Source: an uncultured Paracoccaceae bacterium
Lineage (GTDB): Bacteria; Pseudomonadota; Alphaproteobacteria; Rhodobacterales; Rhodobacteraceae
Length of the DNA: 64,000 nt
Direction of reading: 5' to 3'
Assembly (NCBI GenBank): GCA_943787985.1
Contig: CALSOO010000007.1
Coordinates: forward strand, 1 to 64,000
Positions 26,890 to 35,036 of this stretch are shown one piece after another (positions within the stretch are counted from its first letter, which is position 1; the number at the start of each line of letters is the position of its first letter). The notes under the pieces are model-generated. The model was not told where the DNA came from, ran no database searches, and was given only the letters and a program-made list of their open reading frames with translations. The translations under genes and the position numbers were made by a program.

Positions 26890-27812
26890 GGCGCGGCCTC
26901 TATCAATTCTTGCACATGCGCCCGGGCCGAGGCCGCCAGCGCATCCAGATCATACCCGCCTTCCAGCACCGATACCACCCGCCCATTGCACAGGTCTTGT
27001 GCAGATTTCAGGATCATTTTTGTCATGTTCCGGAAGTCTTCCGTGGACCAGTTCAGATTGGCCAGCGGGTCGTCTTGATGCGCGTCAAAACCTGCCGAGA
27101 TCAGGATCAGTTCCGGTTGATGTTTTGCCAGCGCGGGCAGAACGCGGTTTTTGTAGACCTCAATGGCGTGCGCCCCGTCCGAGGCCGGCGGCAACGGCAG
27201 GTTCAGCACGGTGCCATGAGGGCCGCGGTCCGAGGCCTCGCCGGTTCCGGGCCAAAGCGGCATTTGCTGCGAGGTTACAACCAGTGCGCGCGGATCATCT
27301 TGTAACAGCGCTTGCGTTCCGTTGCCGTGGTGCACATCGAAATCAACGACCGCGATGCGGCTGAGCCCGTGGTGATCCAGCGCGTGTTTGGCCGCAATAG
27401 CCACATTGCCAAAAAGACAGAAACCCATTGGCGTTGTCTGCTCGGCGTGATGGCCAGGGGGGCGCGTGGCAACAAAGGCGTTTTTCACAGTGTCTGCAAG
27501 GACCAGGTCGACAGCTTTGACTGCCCCGCCCGCCGCGCGGTAGGCGGCATTGAGCGAGCCGGGTGAGACGGAGGTGTCGGCATCGAGAGAGGTGAAACCC
27601 GAGGTTGGGATGTTGTCCCGGATGCGGTCGAGATGCGATTGCGGATGGCAGCGCAGCAGGTCGGCGTCGGCGGCCATCGGGGCGTCTTCGCGGTGCAGAT
27701 CAAGATCCTCAAGCGCGCGCAAAATATAGTGAAGCCGCGCGACCTGTTCAGGAGCACCGTTGGGTGTGACGTGTCCGTTACAATCAGGATGGGAAAGAAG
27801 CGCGGTTGTCAT
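26886..27812 (-). CDS. Histone-deacetylase-family (acetylpolyamine amidohydrolase-like) protein
   Basis: A 308-residue metal-dependent deacetylase. The start ATG at 27810-27812 follows AAAGGTGAC. Catalytic and zinc motifs are RPPGHHAEQTTPMGFCLFGNVAIA (tandem His), VVDFDVHHGNGTQALL (Asp-x-His zinc ligands), LILISAGFDAHQDDPLANL (third ligand Asp) and VLEGGYDLDALA. Bacterial members remove acetyl groups from polyamines or other small molecules; the substrate here is not known. It leads the xseB-ispA-dxs operon and follows petR by 28 bp. Confidence 0.9.
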   Translation of the reverse strand: MTTALLSHPDCNGHVTPNGAPEQVARLHYILRALEDLDLHREDAPMAADADLLRCHPQSHLDRIRDNIPTSGFTSLDADTSVSPGSLNAAYRAAGGAVKAVDLVLADTVKNAFVATRPPGHHAEQTTPMGFCLFGNVAIAAKHALDHHGLSRIAVVDFDVHHGNGTQALLQDDPRALVVTSQQMPLWPGTGEASDRGPHGTVLNLPLPPASDGAHAIEVYKNRVLPALAKHQPELILISAGFDAHQDDPLANLNWSTEDFRNMTKMILKSAQDLCNGRVVSVLEGGYDLDALAASARAHVQELIEAAP

Positions 27813-27840
27813 AGTCGTCACCTTTGAATGGAATTGAGGT

Positions 27841-28542
27841 CTAGTCAGGCGCCAGCATGTATCCCGCACCACGCACCGTTTGTAGATAGCGCGGTTGTTT
27901 GGGGTTGCTTTCGATCTTGCGACGCAGGCGGGTGATCTGAACATCGACTGCGCGCTCTTGAGCTTGACCCCGATCGCGTCCCAAGTCCTCGACCAGTTTG
28001 GACCGGCTGATGGGTTCCCCGGTGTTGGCGGCAAAGATTTTCATCAACTGGATTTCGGTGGCGGTGAGGCGCACAAGGGCCTCGCCCTGCCACATCTCGC
28101 CGCGTTCCATGTCGTAGCGGATGTCGCCCAGATGCAGGATCTTGGGAACGGTGTCTTCAGTGGGGGTTTCTGGCATGCGGCGCAGAACAGCATTGATGCG
28201 CAGCAAGAGTTCTTTGGGTTCGAACGGTTTGGGCAGATAGTCATCCGCGCCCGCTTCCAGCCCTTCAATCCGGTTTTTGGTTTCACCTTTGGCGGTGAGG
28301 AGCATGATCGGGGTCGTGCTGGTTTCGCGGATGGATTTACACAGGGATATCCCGTCTTCGCCCGGCATCATCACGTCAAAGATCATCATGTCGAAATCAA
28401 GCCCAGACAGGATGCGGCGGGCGTGGGCGGCATCGCGGGCAGCCGTCACCAGAAACCCGTTTTTTATAAGAAATTTTTGCAGCAAAACGCGAATACGCTC
28501 GTCGTCGTCTACGATCAGCAGATGTGCATCCAGTTCGCTCAT
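27841..28542 (-). CDS. petR: OmpR-family response regulator PetR
   Basis: A 233-residue two-domain regulator. The receiver has the acidic pocket DDDE (10-14), the phospho-acceptor Asp in MMIFDVMMPGEDG (near 57), Thr in LLTAKG and Lys in PKPFEPKELL. The winged-helix domain ends with RSKLVEDLGRDRG...RLRRKIESNPKQPRYLQTVRGAGYML. In Rhodobacter capsulatus a MarR-type gene petP precedes petR and both influence the bc1 complex; the same pair is found here with a 4-bp overlap. No histidine kinase gene is adjacent. petABC lies about 12 kb away. Confidence 0.85.
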   Translation of the reverse strand: MSELDAHLLIVDDDERIRVLLQKFLIKNGFLVTAARDAAHARRILSGLDFDMMIFDVMMPGEDGISLCKSIRETSTTPIMLLTAKGETKNRIEGLEAGADDYLPKPFEPKELLLRINAVLRRMPETPTEDTVPKILHLGDIRYDMERGEMWQGEALVRLTATEIQLMKIFAANTGEPISRSKLVEDLGRDRGQAQERAVDVQITRLRRKIESNPKQPRYLQTVRGAGYMLAPD

Positions 28543-29042
28543 GTGCTGCTCTCTTTCAGACGCGTGTAGGCGCGTTGCATTTCGGTGTCCATCATCGCCT
28601 CAAGCACGGTGCGAAACCCTGCGACGGCCTCGGGTCCCGCATCCCTGAAAGCGGACCTCATGCGTGCACGCTGCGCGTCGGAAAGGGTTTGTTCCAGTTC
28701 TTTTCCTTCTTCGGTCAGGTGCAAGTGTCGTTCGCGTTTGTCAGACTTGCCAACTGTGCTTTGAACCAAACCATCGGCGATCAGGGTGCGCAACACACGA
28801 TTGAGCGATTGTTTCGTCACCCCGAGAATATGCAGTAAATTGTTTACAGTTGTGCCGGGCGCACGGTTGATAAAATGGATCGCCCGGTGGTGCGCGCGCC
28901 CATAGGCCATGTCGCTCAGGATGCGATCAGGATCAGCGGTGAAACCGCGATAGGCAAAAAACATCGCCTCGATCCCCTGCCGCAGTTGCTCGTCCGTGAG
29001 AAACAACAGGTTCTCGCCCCGATAGGCTTGTCCGTCCGACAT
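28539..29042 (-). CDS. petP: MarR-family regulator PetP
   Basis: A 167-residue winged-helix protein. The DNA-binding region reads MAYGRAHHRAIHFINRAPGT and then TVNNLLHILGVTKQSLNRVL, with the wing DGLVQSTVGKSDKRERHLHLTEEGKEL, a textbook MarR layout. It is the first gene of petP-petR. A TGTTG-N6-CAACA inverted repeat, of MarR-operator form, lies in the upstream divergent region at 29101-29116. Confidence 0.85.
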   Translation of the reverse strand: MSDGQAYRGENLLFLTDEQLRQGIEAMFFAYRGFTADPDRILSDMAYGRAHHRAIHFINRAPGTTVNNLLHILGVTKQSLNRVLRTLIADGLVQSTVGKSDKRERHLHLTEEGKELEQTLSDAQRARMRSAFRDAGPEAVAGFRTVLEAMMDTEMQRAYTRLKESST

Positions 29043-29100
29043 CTTTGTTGTTCCTGTTTACAATCGAGTTCACGCTATTTGTTACAGCATACGTCAGTGT

Positions 29101-29116
29101 TGTTGACATTCCAACA
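29101..29116. promoter_or_regulatory. Candidate MarR-type operator between petP and ilvE
   Basis: TGTTG-N6-CAACA is a perfect 5-bp inverted repeat with a 6-base centre. It overlaps the -35 box of the ilvE promoter and lies 59 bp upstream of petP. MarR proteins often bind 16-20 bp palindromes near their own genes. Binding by PetP is a guess. Confidence 0.35.
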
Positions 29117-29131
29117 TCAAAGGACTAGATC
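29103..29131 (+). promoter_or_regulatory. Sigma-70-like promoter of ilvE
   Basis: Perfect TTGACA at 29103-29108, 17-bp spacer, and TAGATC at 29126-29131 as a moderate -10, followed by a 79-bp leader before the ilvE start. Confidence 0.5.
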
Positions 29132-29209
29132 ATCACAGGTTTTGCGCAACTTTATGTCCACTTCGGACGCATTCGCGCAATTAATGAAAATTAAGGGAAG
29201 GATACTGCC

Positions 29210-30079
29210 ATGGCTGGCGGATACGATGATCGTGACGGAAAAATCTGGATGGATGGCCAATTGGTCGATTGGCGTGCCGCCAACGTCCATATTCTGACCC
29301 ATGCCATGCACTATGCTTCTTCTGTCTTTGAAGGTGAGCGTTGTTATTCGGGTAAGATTTTCAAATCCTGCGAACACTCTGCGCGTTTGATCGCGTCTGG
29401 TAAGCTCATCGACTTTGATATCCCGTATTCCGTGGATCAGATCGAGGCCGCAAAGCAGGCCGCCCTTGATGCCAATGGCCTCAAGGATGCGTATGTACGT
29501 GCTGTTGCATGGCGCGGCGCGGGTGAAGATATGGGTGTCGCGTCGGCGCGCAATCCTGTCCACATGGCTGTCGCTGTTTGGGAGTGGGGCAACTACTACG
29601 GTGACGCCAAGATGAAGGGTGCCAAGCTCGATATCGCAAAGTGGAAACGCCCATCCCCCGAGACCGCTCCGTCCCAAGCCAAGGCAGCGGGTCTGTATAT
29701 GATCGCCACAATGTCCAAGCATGCGGCAGAAGCCAAAGGCTGCTCTGATGCAATGATGTTCGACTATCGTGGCTATGTGGCCGAGGCGACAGGCGCGAAC
29801 ATTTTCTTTGTCAAAGACGGCGAAGTGCACACACCAATCGCGGACTCATTTCTGAACGGCATCACGCGCCAGACTGTAATTGCTATGCTGAAAGACAAAG
29901 GCATCACAGTGAATGAACGGATCATTATGCCGGACGAGCTTGAAGGGTTCGAACAATGCTGGCTGACAGGCACCGCCGCCGAAGTGACCCCTGTTGGTCA
30001 AATCGGTGACTATAATTTCGAAGTGGGCGCGTTGACGCGTGACATTTCCGCAAGTTACGAAAAGCTGGTGCGCGTGTAA
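29210..30079 (+). CDS. ilvE: Branched-chain amino acid aminotransferase
   Basis: A 289-residue fold-IV PLP enzyme interconverting Leu/Ile/Val and their 2-keto acids. It shows HAMHYASSVFEGERCY (near 29-44), VRAVAWRGAGEDMGV, the catalytic Lys in AKAAGLYMIATMSKHAAEAKG (near 155-175), EATGANIFFVKDGEVHTP (near 190) and the phosphate-cup LNGITRQTVI. The start follows GGAAGGATACTGCC. It is probably the first gene of a rightward run ending in copD. Confidence 0.93.
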   Translation: MAGGYDDRDGKIWMDGQLVDWRAANVHILTHAMHYASSVFEGERCYSGKIFKSCEHSARLIASGKLIDFDIPYSVDQIEAAKQAALDANGLKDAYVRAVAWRGAGEDMGVASARNPVHMAVAVWEWGNYYGDAKMKGAKLDIAKWKRPSPETAPSQAKAAGLYMIATMSKHAAEAKGCSDAMMFDYRGYVAEATGANIFFVKDGEVHTPIADSFLNGITRQTVIAMLKDKGITVNERIIMPDELEGFEQCWLTGTAAEVTPVGQIGDYNFEVGALTRDISASYEKLVRV

Positions 30080-30096
30080 GCGCAGAGCGTTCTGTT

Positions 30097-30438
30097 TTGG
30101 ACTATTCTGCCTTTGCAGAGGAATGGGAAGCCGCTTGGAATTCCCATTCTCTTGACCGCATCCTCGCGCATTACGCGCCGGATGTGGTCTTTCGATCCCA
30201 AAAAGCGATGCGACTGGCCGGTGCGGGTGAACTGCGCGGCAAAGAGGCTTTGCGTGACTACTGGTCGCGTGCTTTGAGCGCACAACCCGACCTGTCATTC
30301 GTCGTTGTAGATGTGCTGCACGGCTACGGAATGTGCGTGATCACTTATCGCAATCAACGCGATGTTCTGGCGGCAGAGACCTTGCGGTTCGGGGCGGATG
30401 GCATGGTGGTCGAAGCGTCGGCGTGTCACGGCAAGTAG
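30097..30438 (+). CDS. SnoaL/NTF2-like protein
   Basis: A 113-residue alpha+beta protein. The N-terminal AFAEEWEAAWNSHSLDRILAHYAPDVVF is the helix and strand start of NTF2-like 'ketosteroid isomerase' folds, followed by GKEALRDYWSRALSAQPDLSF. The only in-frame start near the ilvE stop is the TTG at 30097, with a GAG-containing upstream sequence. Family members are small ligand-binding or isomerase-like proteins; function here is unknown. Confidence 0.75.
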   Translation: MDYSAFAEEWEAAWNSHSLDRILAHYAPDVVFRSQKAMRLAGAGELRGKEALRDYWSRALSAQPDLSFVVVDVLHGYGMCVITYRNQRDVLAAETLRFGADGMVVEASACHGK

Positions 30439-30478
30439 GCCTTGCGCCTTGCGCCGGAGGCAGGCAAAACTTGGCCCT

Positions 30479-30799
30479 ATGAAACACCTTTTGATCGTTA
30501 TGCTGATGTTGCCCACATGGGTTGCGGCACATTCCAAAATGTCCGAAACCACGCCTGCAAATGGCGCAATTCTGACGGCTGCGCCAGAGACCGTCCAATT
30601 TACTTTCGACAAGGGTATGCGGCTTGTCTTGGTTGTGATTGACGGAGCGCCAGCAACGTTGCCAGAGCAGGACGACTTTGCCAAATCCATCACGGTTACA
30701 GCGCCCCCCTTGTCCAAGGGCCGCCACCAAGTGGAGTGGCGGGGTCTGAGTTCTGATGGCCATCCGGTCAACGGGACCTTTGCGTTTACGGTGCAATAG
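30479..30799 (+). CDS. copC: CopC-like periplasmic copper-binding protein
   Basis: A 106-residue protein with a signal peptide cleaved before His in AAHSKMSETTPANGAILTAAP, which places the copper-binding His at the mature N-terminus as in CopC. FDKGMRL and a late SDGHPVNGTFAFTV with a second His complete the family pattern (CopC/YobA). It hands copper to CopD. The next gene starts on the base after its stop codon. Confidence 0.88.
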   Translation: MKHLLIVMLMLPTWVAAHSKMSETTPANGAILTAAPETVQFTFDKGMRLVLVVIDGAPATLPEQDDFAKSITVTAPPLSKGRHQVEWRGLSSDGHPVNGTFAFTVQ

Positions 30800-31642
30800 A
30801 TGGACCAGAGCCAGTGGCTGTTGCTGGCATATGTGGCCAAGTTCGGGGTGCTGAACGGGACATTCTGGTTGGCAGGTCTTTGTCTGGTGCAGGTGATCTT
30901 TGGAGTCGGTGTTGCCGTGCAATGGCGGTTTGGCCTTTGGGTCCTCACGGCTGTTTCATCATGGGCTGTTTTTGCACTGACCGCGGGCGTTTTGATGGAC
31001 AGTGTCGGGGGTATGACGGACCTGACTATTCTGGGCATCGTCTGGGATACACCGGTCGGCACGGCGTTGGCTTTGCGTGCTGGCGGGCTTGGCCTTGTTT
31101 TCTTGAGCTTTTTTCCAACGGGCAAGACTGGCGACTGGTTTGGCGGGCTTGGCGCATTGGTGTTGCTTGCCAGTTTCGTGGTCTCAGGACATATCGCTAG
31201 TCAGGCGCACATCTGGTTGTCCGCAATTTTGCTTTTGCATGTCTGCGTTGCGGCGTTGTGGATTGGCATTTTGTTGCCGTTGCACAATTTGGCCAAAACG
31301 CATCCTGAAAAAGCGCAGCGCGTCGGTCAGCAGTTTGCGCGAAACGCGACTTTACTGGTGCCAGCAATGATTGTCGCAGGTGGCATTATGGCATGGCAGT
31401 TGGTCGGTTCGTTCGAGGCATTGTTTGCCAGCGCATATGGCCGACTGCTTTTGGTCAAAGTCGCAGGTGTTGCCGCTGTCTTGCTATGCGCTGCGCTGAA
31501 CAAGCTGCGTTTTGTCCCCGCTTTGGGAAAAGGTAATGATACGGCTGCAGATCGCTTTGCCCAGTCTTTGGAAGTGGAAATCGCGGCGGTGATTTTTGTC
31601 TTGGGGCTCACCGCCGCGCTAACGTCATTTGGCGGTCCTTGA
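30800..31642 (+). CDS. copD: CopD-like copper-import membrane protein
   Basis: A 280-residue membrane protein with about eight hydrophobic helices. The C-terminal half carries the CopD pattern: SGHIASQAHIWLSAILLLHVCVAALWIGILLPL near 130-165 with paired His and Trp residues in helices, then AYGRLLLVKVAGVAAVLLCAALNK and a final hydrophobic helix. It would bring copper into the cytoplasm together with CopC. Roles in supplying cuproenzymes such as cytochrome oxidase are known for the family. Confidence 0.87.
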   Translation: MDQSQWLLLAYVAKFGVLNGTFWLAGLCLVQVIFGVGVAVQWRFGLWVLTAVSSWAVFALTAGVLMDSVGGMTDLTILGIVWDTPVGTALALRAGGLGLVFLSFFPTGKTGDWFGGLGALVLLASFVVSGHIASQAHIWLSAILLLHVCVAALWIGILLPLHNLAKTHPEKAQRVGQQFARNATLLVPAMIVAGGIMAWQLVGSFEALFASAYGRLLLVKVAGVAAVLLCAALNKLRFVPALGKGNDTAADRFAQSLEVEIAAVIFVLGLTAALTSFGGP

Positions 31643-31645
31643 CCT

Positions 31646-32590
31646 TCAGTACAACGCGACTGGATTGATCATCGCCTGAACGCTGCCTTTGATGCGGGCT
31701 TGGCCAAGGACGAACATGAATTCATTCGCGCCGTCCCTCAGGATTGGACCGGTGTTCATGGTTTCCAGAATGTAGATGCCGTGGTCCTTCAACAGGGTCA
31801 CATGGCCGTAGAAAACCTTGTCGCCTTCTTTTGGCGGGATGGATTCAACGCCCCATGTGTCCGCCCCGACTGCCATCGGGTTGAGGGAGGCCAAATATAC
31901 AGCCCCTTCGTTGTTCAGGCCCGGTTCGGCAGAGCCCCACAAGGTCGGATCGCTTTCGAACTTCCCATCCGTCCAGCCGGTGTGAAACAGGATGATGTCA
32001 CCTTCGCCCATAGTGACCCCTTGGGCTTCTGACGCGGCTTTGATTTCGGCTTCGCCAAAGTGTTGGCCAGCTTCCATGGTTTCAACGCCAAAGTGTTTGG
32101 CCATGTCCACGATTACGGCGCGCCCTACAAGGGGTGGCACATCATGGGTGCCAAGCTTGGTCAAACCGGTGATGACGGAAATCTCCTTTTCATCCAAGCA
32201 GTTGTAATACTGTCCGTTTTCACCAAGGTGCCCCAAACCGTCCAGTTGCGAGCCGATGCCGATCCATGTTTGCAAAACGTCGTCGTTGTAGTTTCCTTCA
32301 TATCCGAACCCGCTGAGCTTTTGCCCGCCTTGTTGGTTTGGTTGCACCACTTGCAGGTTCAAAGAGCGGGGCGGAAAGGCAGGCGTGTCGGAGCCGATGG
32401 TGATGCCAAGCGGCATGGACTTGCCCTGTTTGATCAGCTTGGCCGCCATCATTGTACGTTCTGGCGTGACAAGGTTTGCGGACCCGAGTGTGTCCTGAGC
32501 ACCCCACTGTGACGGGGTGCATTCTGCGGCCGCGATGCTGGCCGAAAGCGCCATTGCGCAGGTCAGGCCTGTTAAGAAATTGATCGTCAT
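31646..32590 (-). CDS. Exported cyclase-family (kynurenine-formamidase-like) protein
   Basis: A 314-residue protein. The start ATG at 32588-32590 follows GGGAGGAAC and begins a signal peptide ending SIAAAECTP. Within the cyclase fold, IGSQLDGLGHLGENGQYYN (near 110) replaces the usual HxGTHxDxPxH metal motif by a Gln-Asp-His variant seen in this sub-branch; IILFHTGWTDGKFESDPT and GVESIPPKEG follow as in the family. Metal-dependent hydrolase is expected; the substrate is unknown and the location is periplasmic. Confidence 0.82.
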   Translation of the reverse strand: MTINFLTGLTCAMALSASIAAAECTPSQWGAQDTLGSANLVTPERTMMAAKLIKQGKSMPLGITIGSDTPAFPPRSLNLQVVQPNQQGGQKLSGFGYEGNYNDDVLQTWIGIGSQLDGLGHLGENGQYYNCLDEKEISVITGLTKLGTHDVPPLVGRAVIVDMAKHFGVETMEAGQHFGEAEIKAASEAQGVTMGEGDIILFHTGWTDGKFESDPTLWGSAEPGLNNEGAVYLASLNPMAVGADTWGVESIPPKEGDKVFYGHVTLLKDHGIYILETMNTGPILRDGANEFMFVLGQARIKGSVQAMINPVALY

Positions 32591-32672
32591 AAAGTTCCTC
32601 CCAAAATGTGGCAGGTCCTCCCCCGATGTCAGGCGATTCCCTGCACTGGGAGTAGTTCTATCACAGGTGGTG

Positions 32673-33617
32673 CTAGTCGCCTTTATGTGCCGTTGCGGCA
32701 CGCAGTTTTTTGCTGTCCATCCCAAGCTGGCGTTCGCGCAGAATGATTAAAATTCCTCCCGCCACGACAAGGCCCGCCCCGATGACCATGTTGAGTGTCA
32801 GTTGCTCTTCAAAGATGAAGAACCCGAACACCGCGGCAAAGATCAGTGACGAGTAGTCGAACGGCGCCAACATAGACGCGGCCCCGAAACGGTAGGAACT
32901 GGTGACAAGAATCTGTGCAACACCGCCGACGAGTCCCGCGCCGATCATAAGCATCAATGCATAGGACGAGGGCCAAACCCATCCAAACGGGATCGACAGC
33001 AAAGACAAGCTTGCGGCTGTGAGCGAAAAGTAGAACACGATGGCGGCGGTGTGTTCTGTGGATACCATACGTCGCACGTGGATCTGGACAAGCCCCCTCA
33101 GCATTGCAGCGCCCAAGATACACAGCGCCCCAAGGCTTGCCCCGCTTGCCATCGCTGTGGTGTCGAGTGACAGCCGCGGAGCCATAACCACCATTACCCC
33201 GATCAATCCCAACGCCACGGCTGACAGCCGGAAAAACCGCACCCTTTCGCCCAGAAAGATTGCGGCCAGGATGACGGTAAACATGGGGGTGGCGTAGCCG
33301 ATTGCTGTGGCTTCGGGCAGGGGGATCAGTCCCAAACCGACAAAGGTCAGGATCATTGCCGATGTTCCGATTACCCCCCGCCAAATGTGCCCTTTGAGGC
33401 TGTTGGGCACCAAGCCTTCTTTGAGTTCCCTACGATGCCAGAGCCATAAAATAATGATCGGCATGGCAAAAAAGGACCTGAAAAACACGGCTTGCCCTGC
33501 TGGCACTTCAGCCACTGCCCCTTTGATCATCGCGGCCATGCAGGTGAACAGCAAAATCGCCGTCACTTTGAGCGCGATTGCCTGTCTGGGGCGATGTTCG
33601 GTGTGCGGGCGCTCCAC
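32673..33617 (-). CDS. DMT-superfamily (EamA) transporter
   Basis: A 314-residue inner-membrane carrier with ten hydrophobic helices in two repeats. FFRSFFAMPIIILWL, PLPEATAIGYATPMFTVILAAIFLGERVRF and PFDYSSLIFAAVFGFFIFEEQ are typical of the group close to S-adenosylmethionine/RhaT-like and SAM uptake proteins. It is unlike the DMT gene at 10 kb, so not a recent duplicate. Substrate unknown. Confidence 0.88.
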   Translation of the reverse strand: MERPHTEHRPRQAIALKVTAILLFTCMAAMIKGAVAEVPAGQAVFFRSFFAMPIIILWLWHRRELKEGLVPNSLKGHIWRGVIGTSAMILTFVGLGLIPLPEATAIGYATPMFTVILAAIFLGERVRFFRLSAVALGLIGVMVVMAPRLSLDTTAMASGASLGALCILGAAMLRGLVQIHVRRMVSTEHTAAIVFYFSLTAASLSLLSIPFGWVWPSSYALMLMIGAGLVGGVAQILVTSSYRFGAASMLAPFDYSSLIFAAVFGFFIFEEQLTLNMVIGAGLVVAGGILIILRERQLGMDSKKLRAATAHKGD

Positions 33618-33649
33618 GTTGGGTGATCCTTTGTTTGAGGGCGTGGTTA

Positions 33650-33705
33650 GGGGCTCTGCCCCCGGTCCTTCGGACCTCCCCCGAGGTTTAACGGGCGAGA
33701 TGAAG
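33650..33705 (+). repeat. Rhodobacteraceae-type intergenic repeat, copy C
   Basis: A GGGGCTCTGCCCC hairpin, then a GGTCC-TTC-GGACC hairpin, then CTCCCCCGAGG and a tail ending GCGAGATGAAG. Such G/C hairpin plus CCCCGAGG...GATGAAG modules are common between genes in this family. It lies between aroC and the DMT gene, both transcribed leftward, and may end aroC transcription. Confidence 0.65.
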
Positions 33706-33710
33706 AGGGA

Positions 33711-34811
33711 TCAGCCGATTTGCCCTTGGTTCGTGCCGTTTTGCCCGCGATGCATTAGGATGTGGTCAAGGATCACGCAGGCCATCATTGCTTCACCCAC
33801 AGGTACGGCCCGGATGCCAACGCAGGGGTCGTGGCGCCCTTTGGTAATGATGTCGGTTTCTTCTCCCGACTTGGTGATGGTTTTGCGCGGTGTTGTGATA
33901 GAGGAGGTTGGTTTGACTGCAAACCGCACCACCACGTCCTGTCCGGTCGAGATGCCCCCGAGTATCCCACCTGCATGGTTGTCAGAAAAGATCGGTCCAT
34001 TTTCTCCCATGCGGATTTCGTCGGCGTTTTCGGTGCCCATAAGCGTTGCGGCGGCCATGCCTTCGCCTATCTCGACCCCTTTGACCGCGTTGATCGACAT
34101 CATTGCGGCGGCGAGCTCTGTGTCGAGTTTCGCATAGACCGGCGCACCCAGTCCGGCCGGCACGTTGCGTGCTGTTACTTCTATCACGGCCCCGACAGAG
34201 TTTTGTGATTTGCGAATACCATCGAGGTAGGCATCCCAATCTTTGGCGGCGTCCATGGATGGCACCCAAAAGGGGTTTTGTCCGATGGCGTCCCAGTCAA
34301 AGGTGTCACGATCGATGCGCTTTTCACCCATTTGCACCATATAGCCCGTGATTTGCATTTCAGGTGCCAGCAGTTTGATCGCTTCGCGTGCAATGCCACC
34401 TGCTGCCACGCGCGATGCTGTTTCACGTGCCGAGGATCGCCCGCCTCCGCGATAGTCGCGGATGCCGTATTTTGTCCAATAGGAGATGTCTGCGTGACCG
34501 GGGCGGAATTTCTCGACGATGTCCCCGTAGTCCTTGCTGCGTTGGTCGGTGTTTTCAATGAGCAACTGGATGGGGGTGCCGGTTGTTTTCCCCTCGAACA
34601 CGCCAGACAGGATTTTCACCGCGTCTGCTTCTTTGCGCTGTGTCACGTTCTTGCCGGTGCCCGGTTTGCGCATATCGAGCCAGTGTTGCAGCATTTCCGG
34701 CGTTACAGGCACATTGGGCGGACAGCCGTCAACGGTGGCCCCGATTGCCGGGCCGTGGCTTTCGCCCCAAGTGGTGACGCGGAACATATGGCCGAAGGTG
34801 TTGTATGACAT
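33711..34811 (-). CDS. aroC: Chorismate synthase
   Basis: A 366-residue FMN-dependent enzyme turning EPSP into chorismate, last step of the shikimate pathway. The start [20 protein letters not shown] is the conserved opening and is the family's first signature; [21 protein letters not shown] (near 130) and the late [26 protein letters not shown] are the other two. The upstream in-frame ATG is not used in the family. Monocistronic, divergent from the TPP-riboswitch operon. Confidence 0.97.
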   Translation of the reverse strand: MSYNTFGHMFRVTTWGESHGPAIGATVDGCPPNVPVTPEMLQHWLDMRKPGTGKNVTQRKEADAVKILSGVFEGKTTGTPIQLLIENTDQRSKDYGDIVEKFRPGHADISYWTKYGIRDYRGGGRSSARETASRVAAGGIAREAIKLLAPEMQITGYMVQMGEKRIDRDTFDWDAIGQNPFWVPSMDAAKDWDAYLDGIRKSQNSVGAVIEVTARNVPAGLGAPVYAKLDTELAAAMMSINAVKGVEIGEGMAAATLMGTENADEIRMGENGPIFSDNHAGGILGGISTGQDVVVRFAVKPTSSITTPRKTITKSGEETDIITKGRHDPCVGIRAVPVGEAMMACVILDHILMHRGQNGTNQGQIG

Positions 34812-34905
34812 GAGCTTACCCCTTTGGCCGATCTGTACCTGCGACACGGTGCGCCCTCAAGGGGTTTTGCCTTGCGAAGGTGTATCGGACCTCCTATGCA
34901 GACTC

Positions 34906-34992
34906 TACCTCGGGGGGCTCTGTTCAGAGCTGAGATTGCAATTCTGCTGACCCGTTGAACCTGAACCGGCTAACACCGGCGGAGGGAAGGTA
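34906..34992 (+). promoter_or_regulatory. TPP riboswitch (THI element) of thiBPQ
   Basis: A canonical TPP aptamer. The conserved CTGAGA (34930-34935), ACCCGTTGAACCTGAACCGG and CACCGGCGGAGGGAA blocks are present in order, and P1 is formed by TACCT with AGGTA. It ends 44 bp before the thiB start, with the AAAGGAGGA ribosome site at 35024-35032. An AGCCCCC-TTTT segment just past the aptamer can pair with GGGGGCT near its 5' end. Control of translation or termination by thiamine pyrophosphate is expected, reducing uptake when thiamine is plentiful. Confidence 0.95.
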
Positions 34993-35036
34993 ACGGCAAC
35001 AGCCCCCTTTTCCCTATCGCCGCAAAGGAGGATGCC

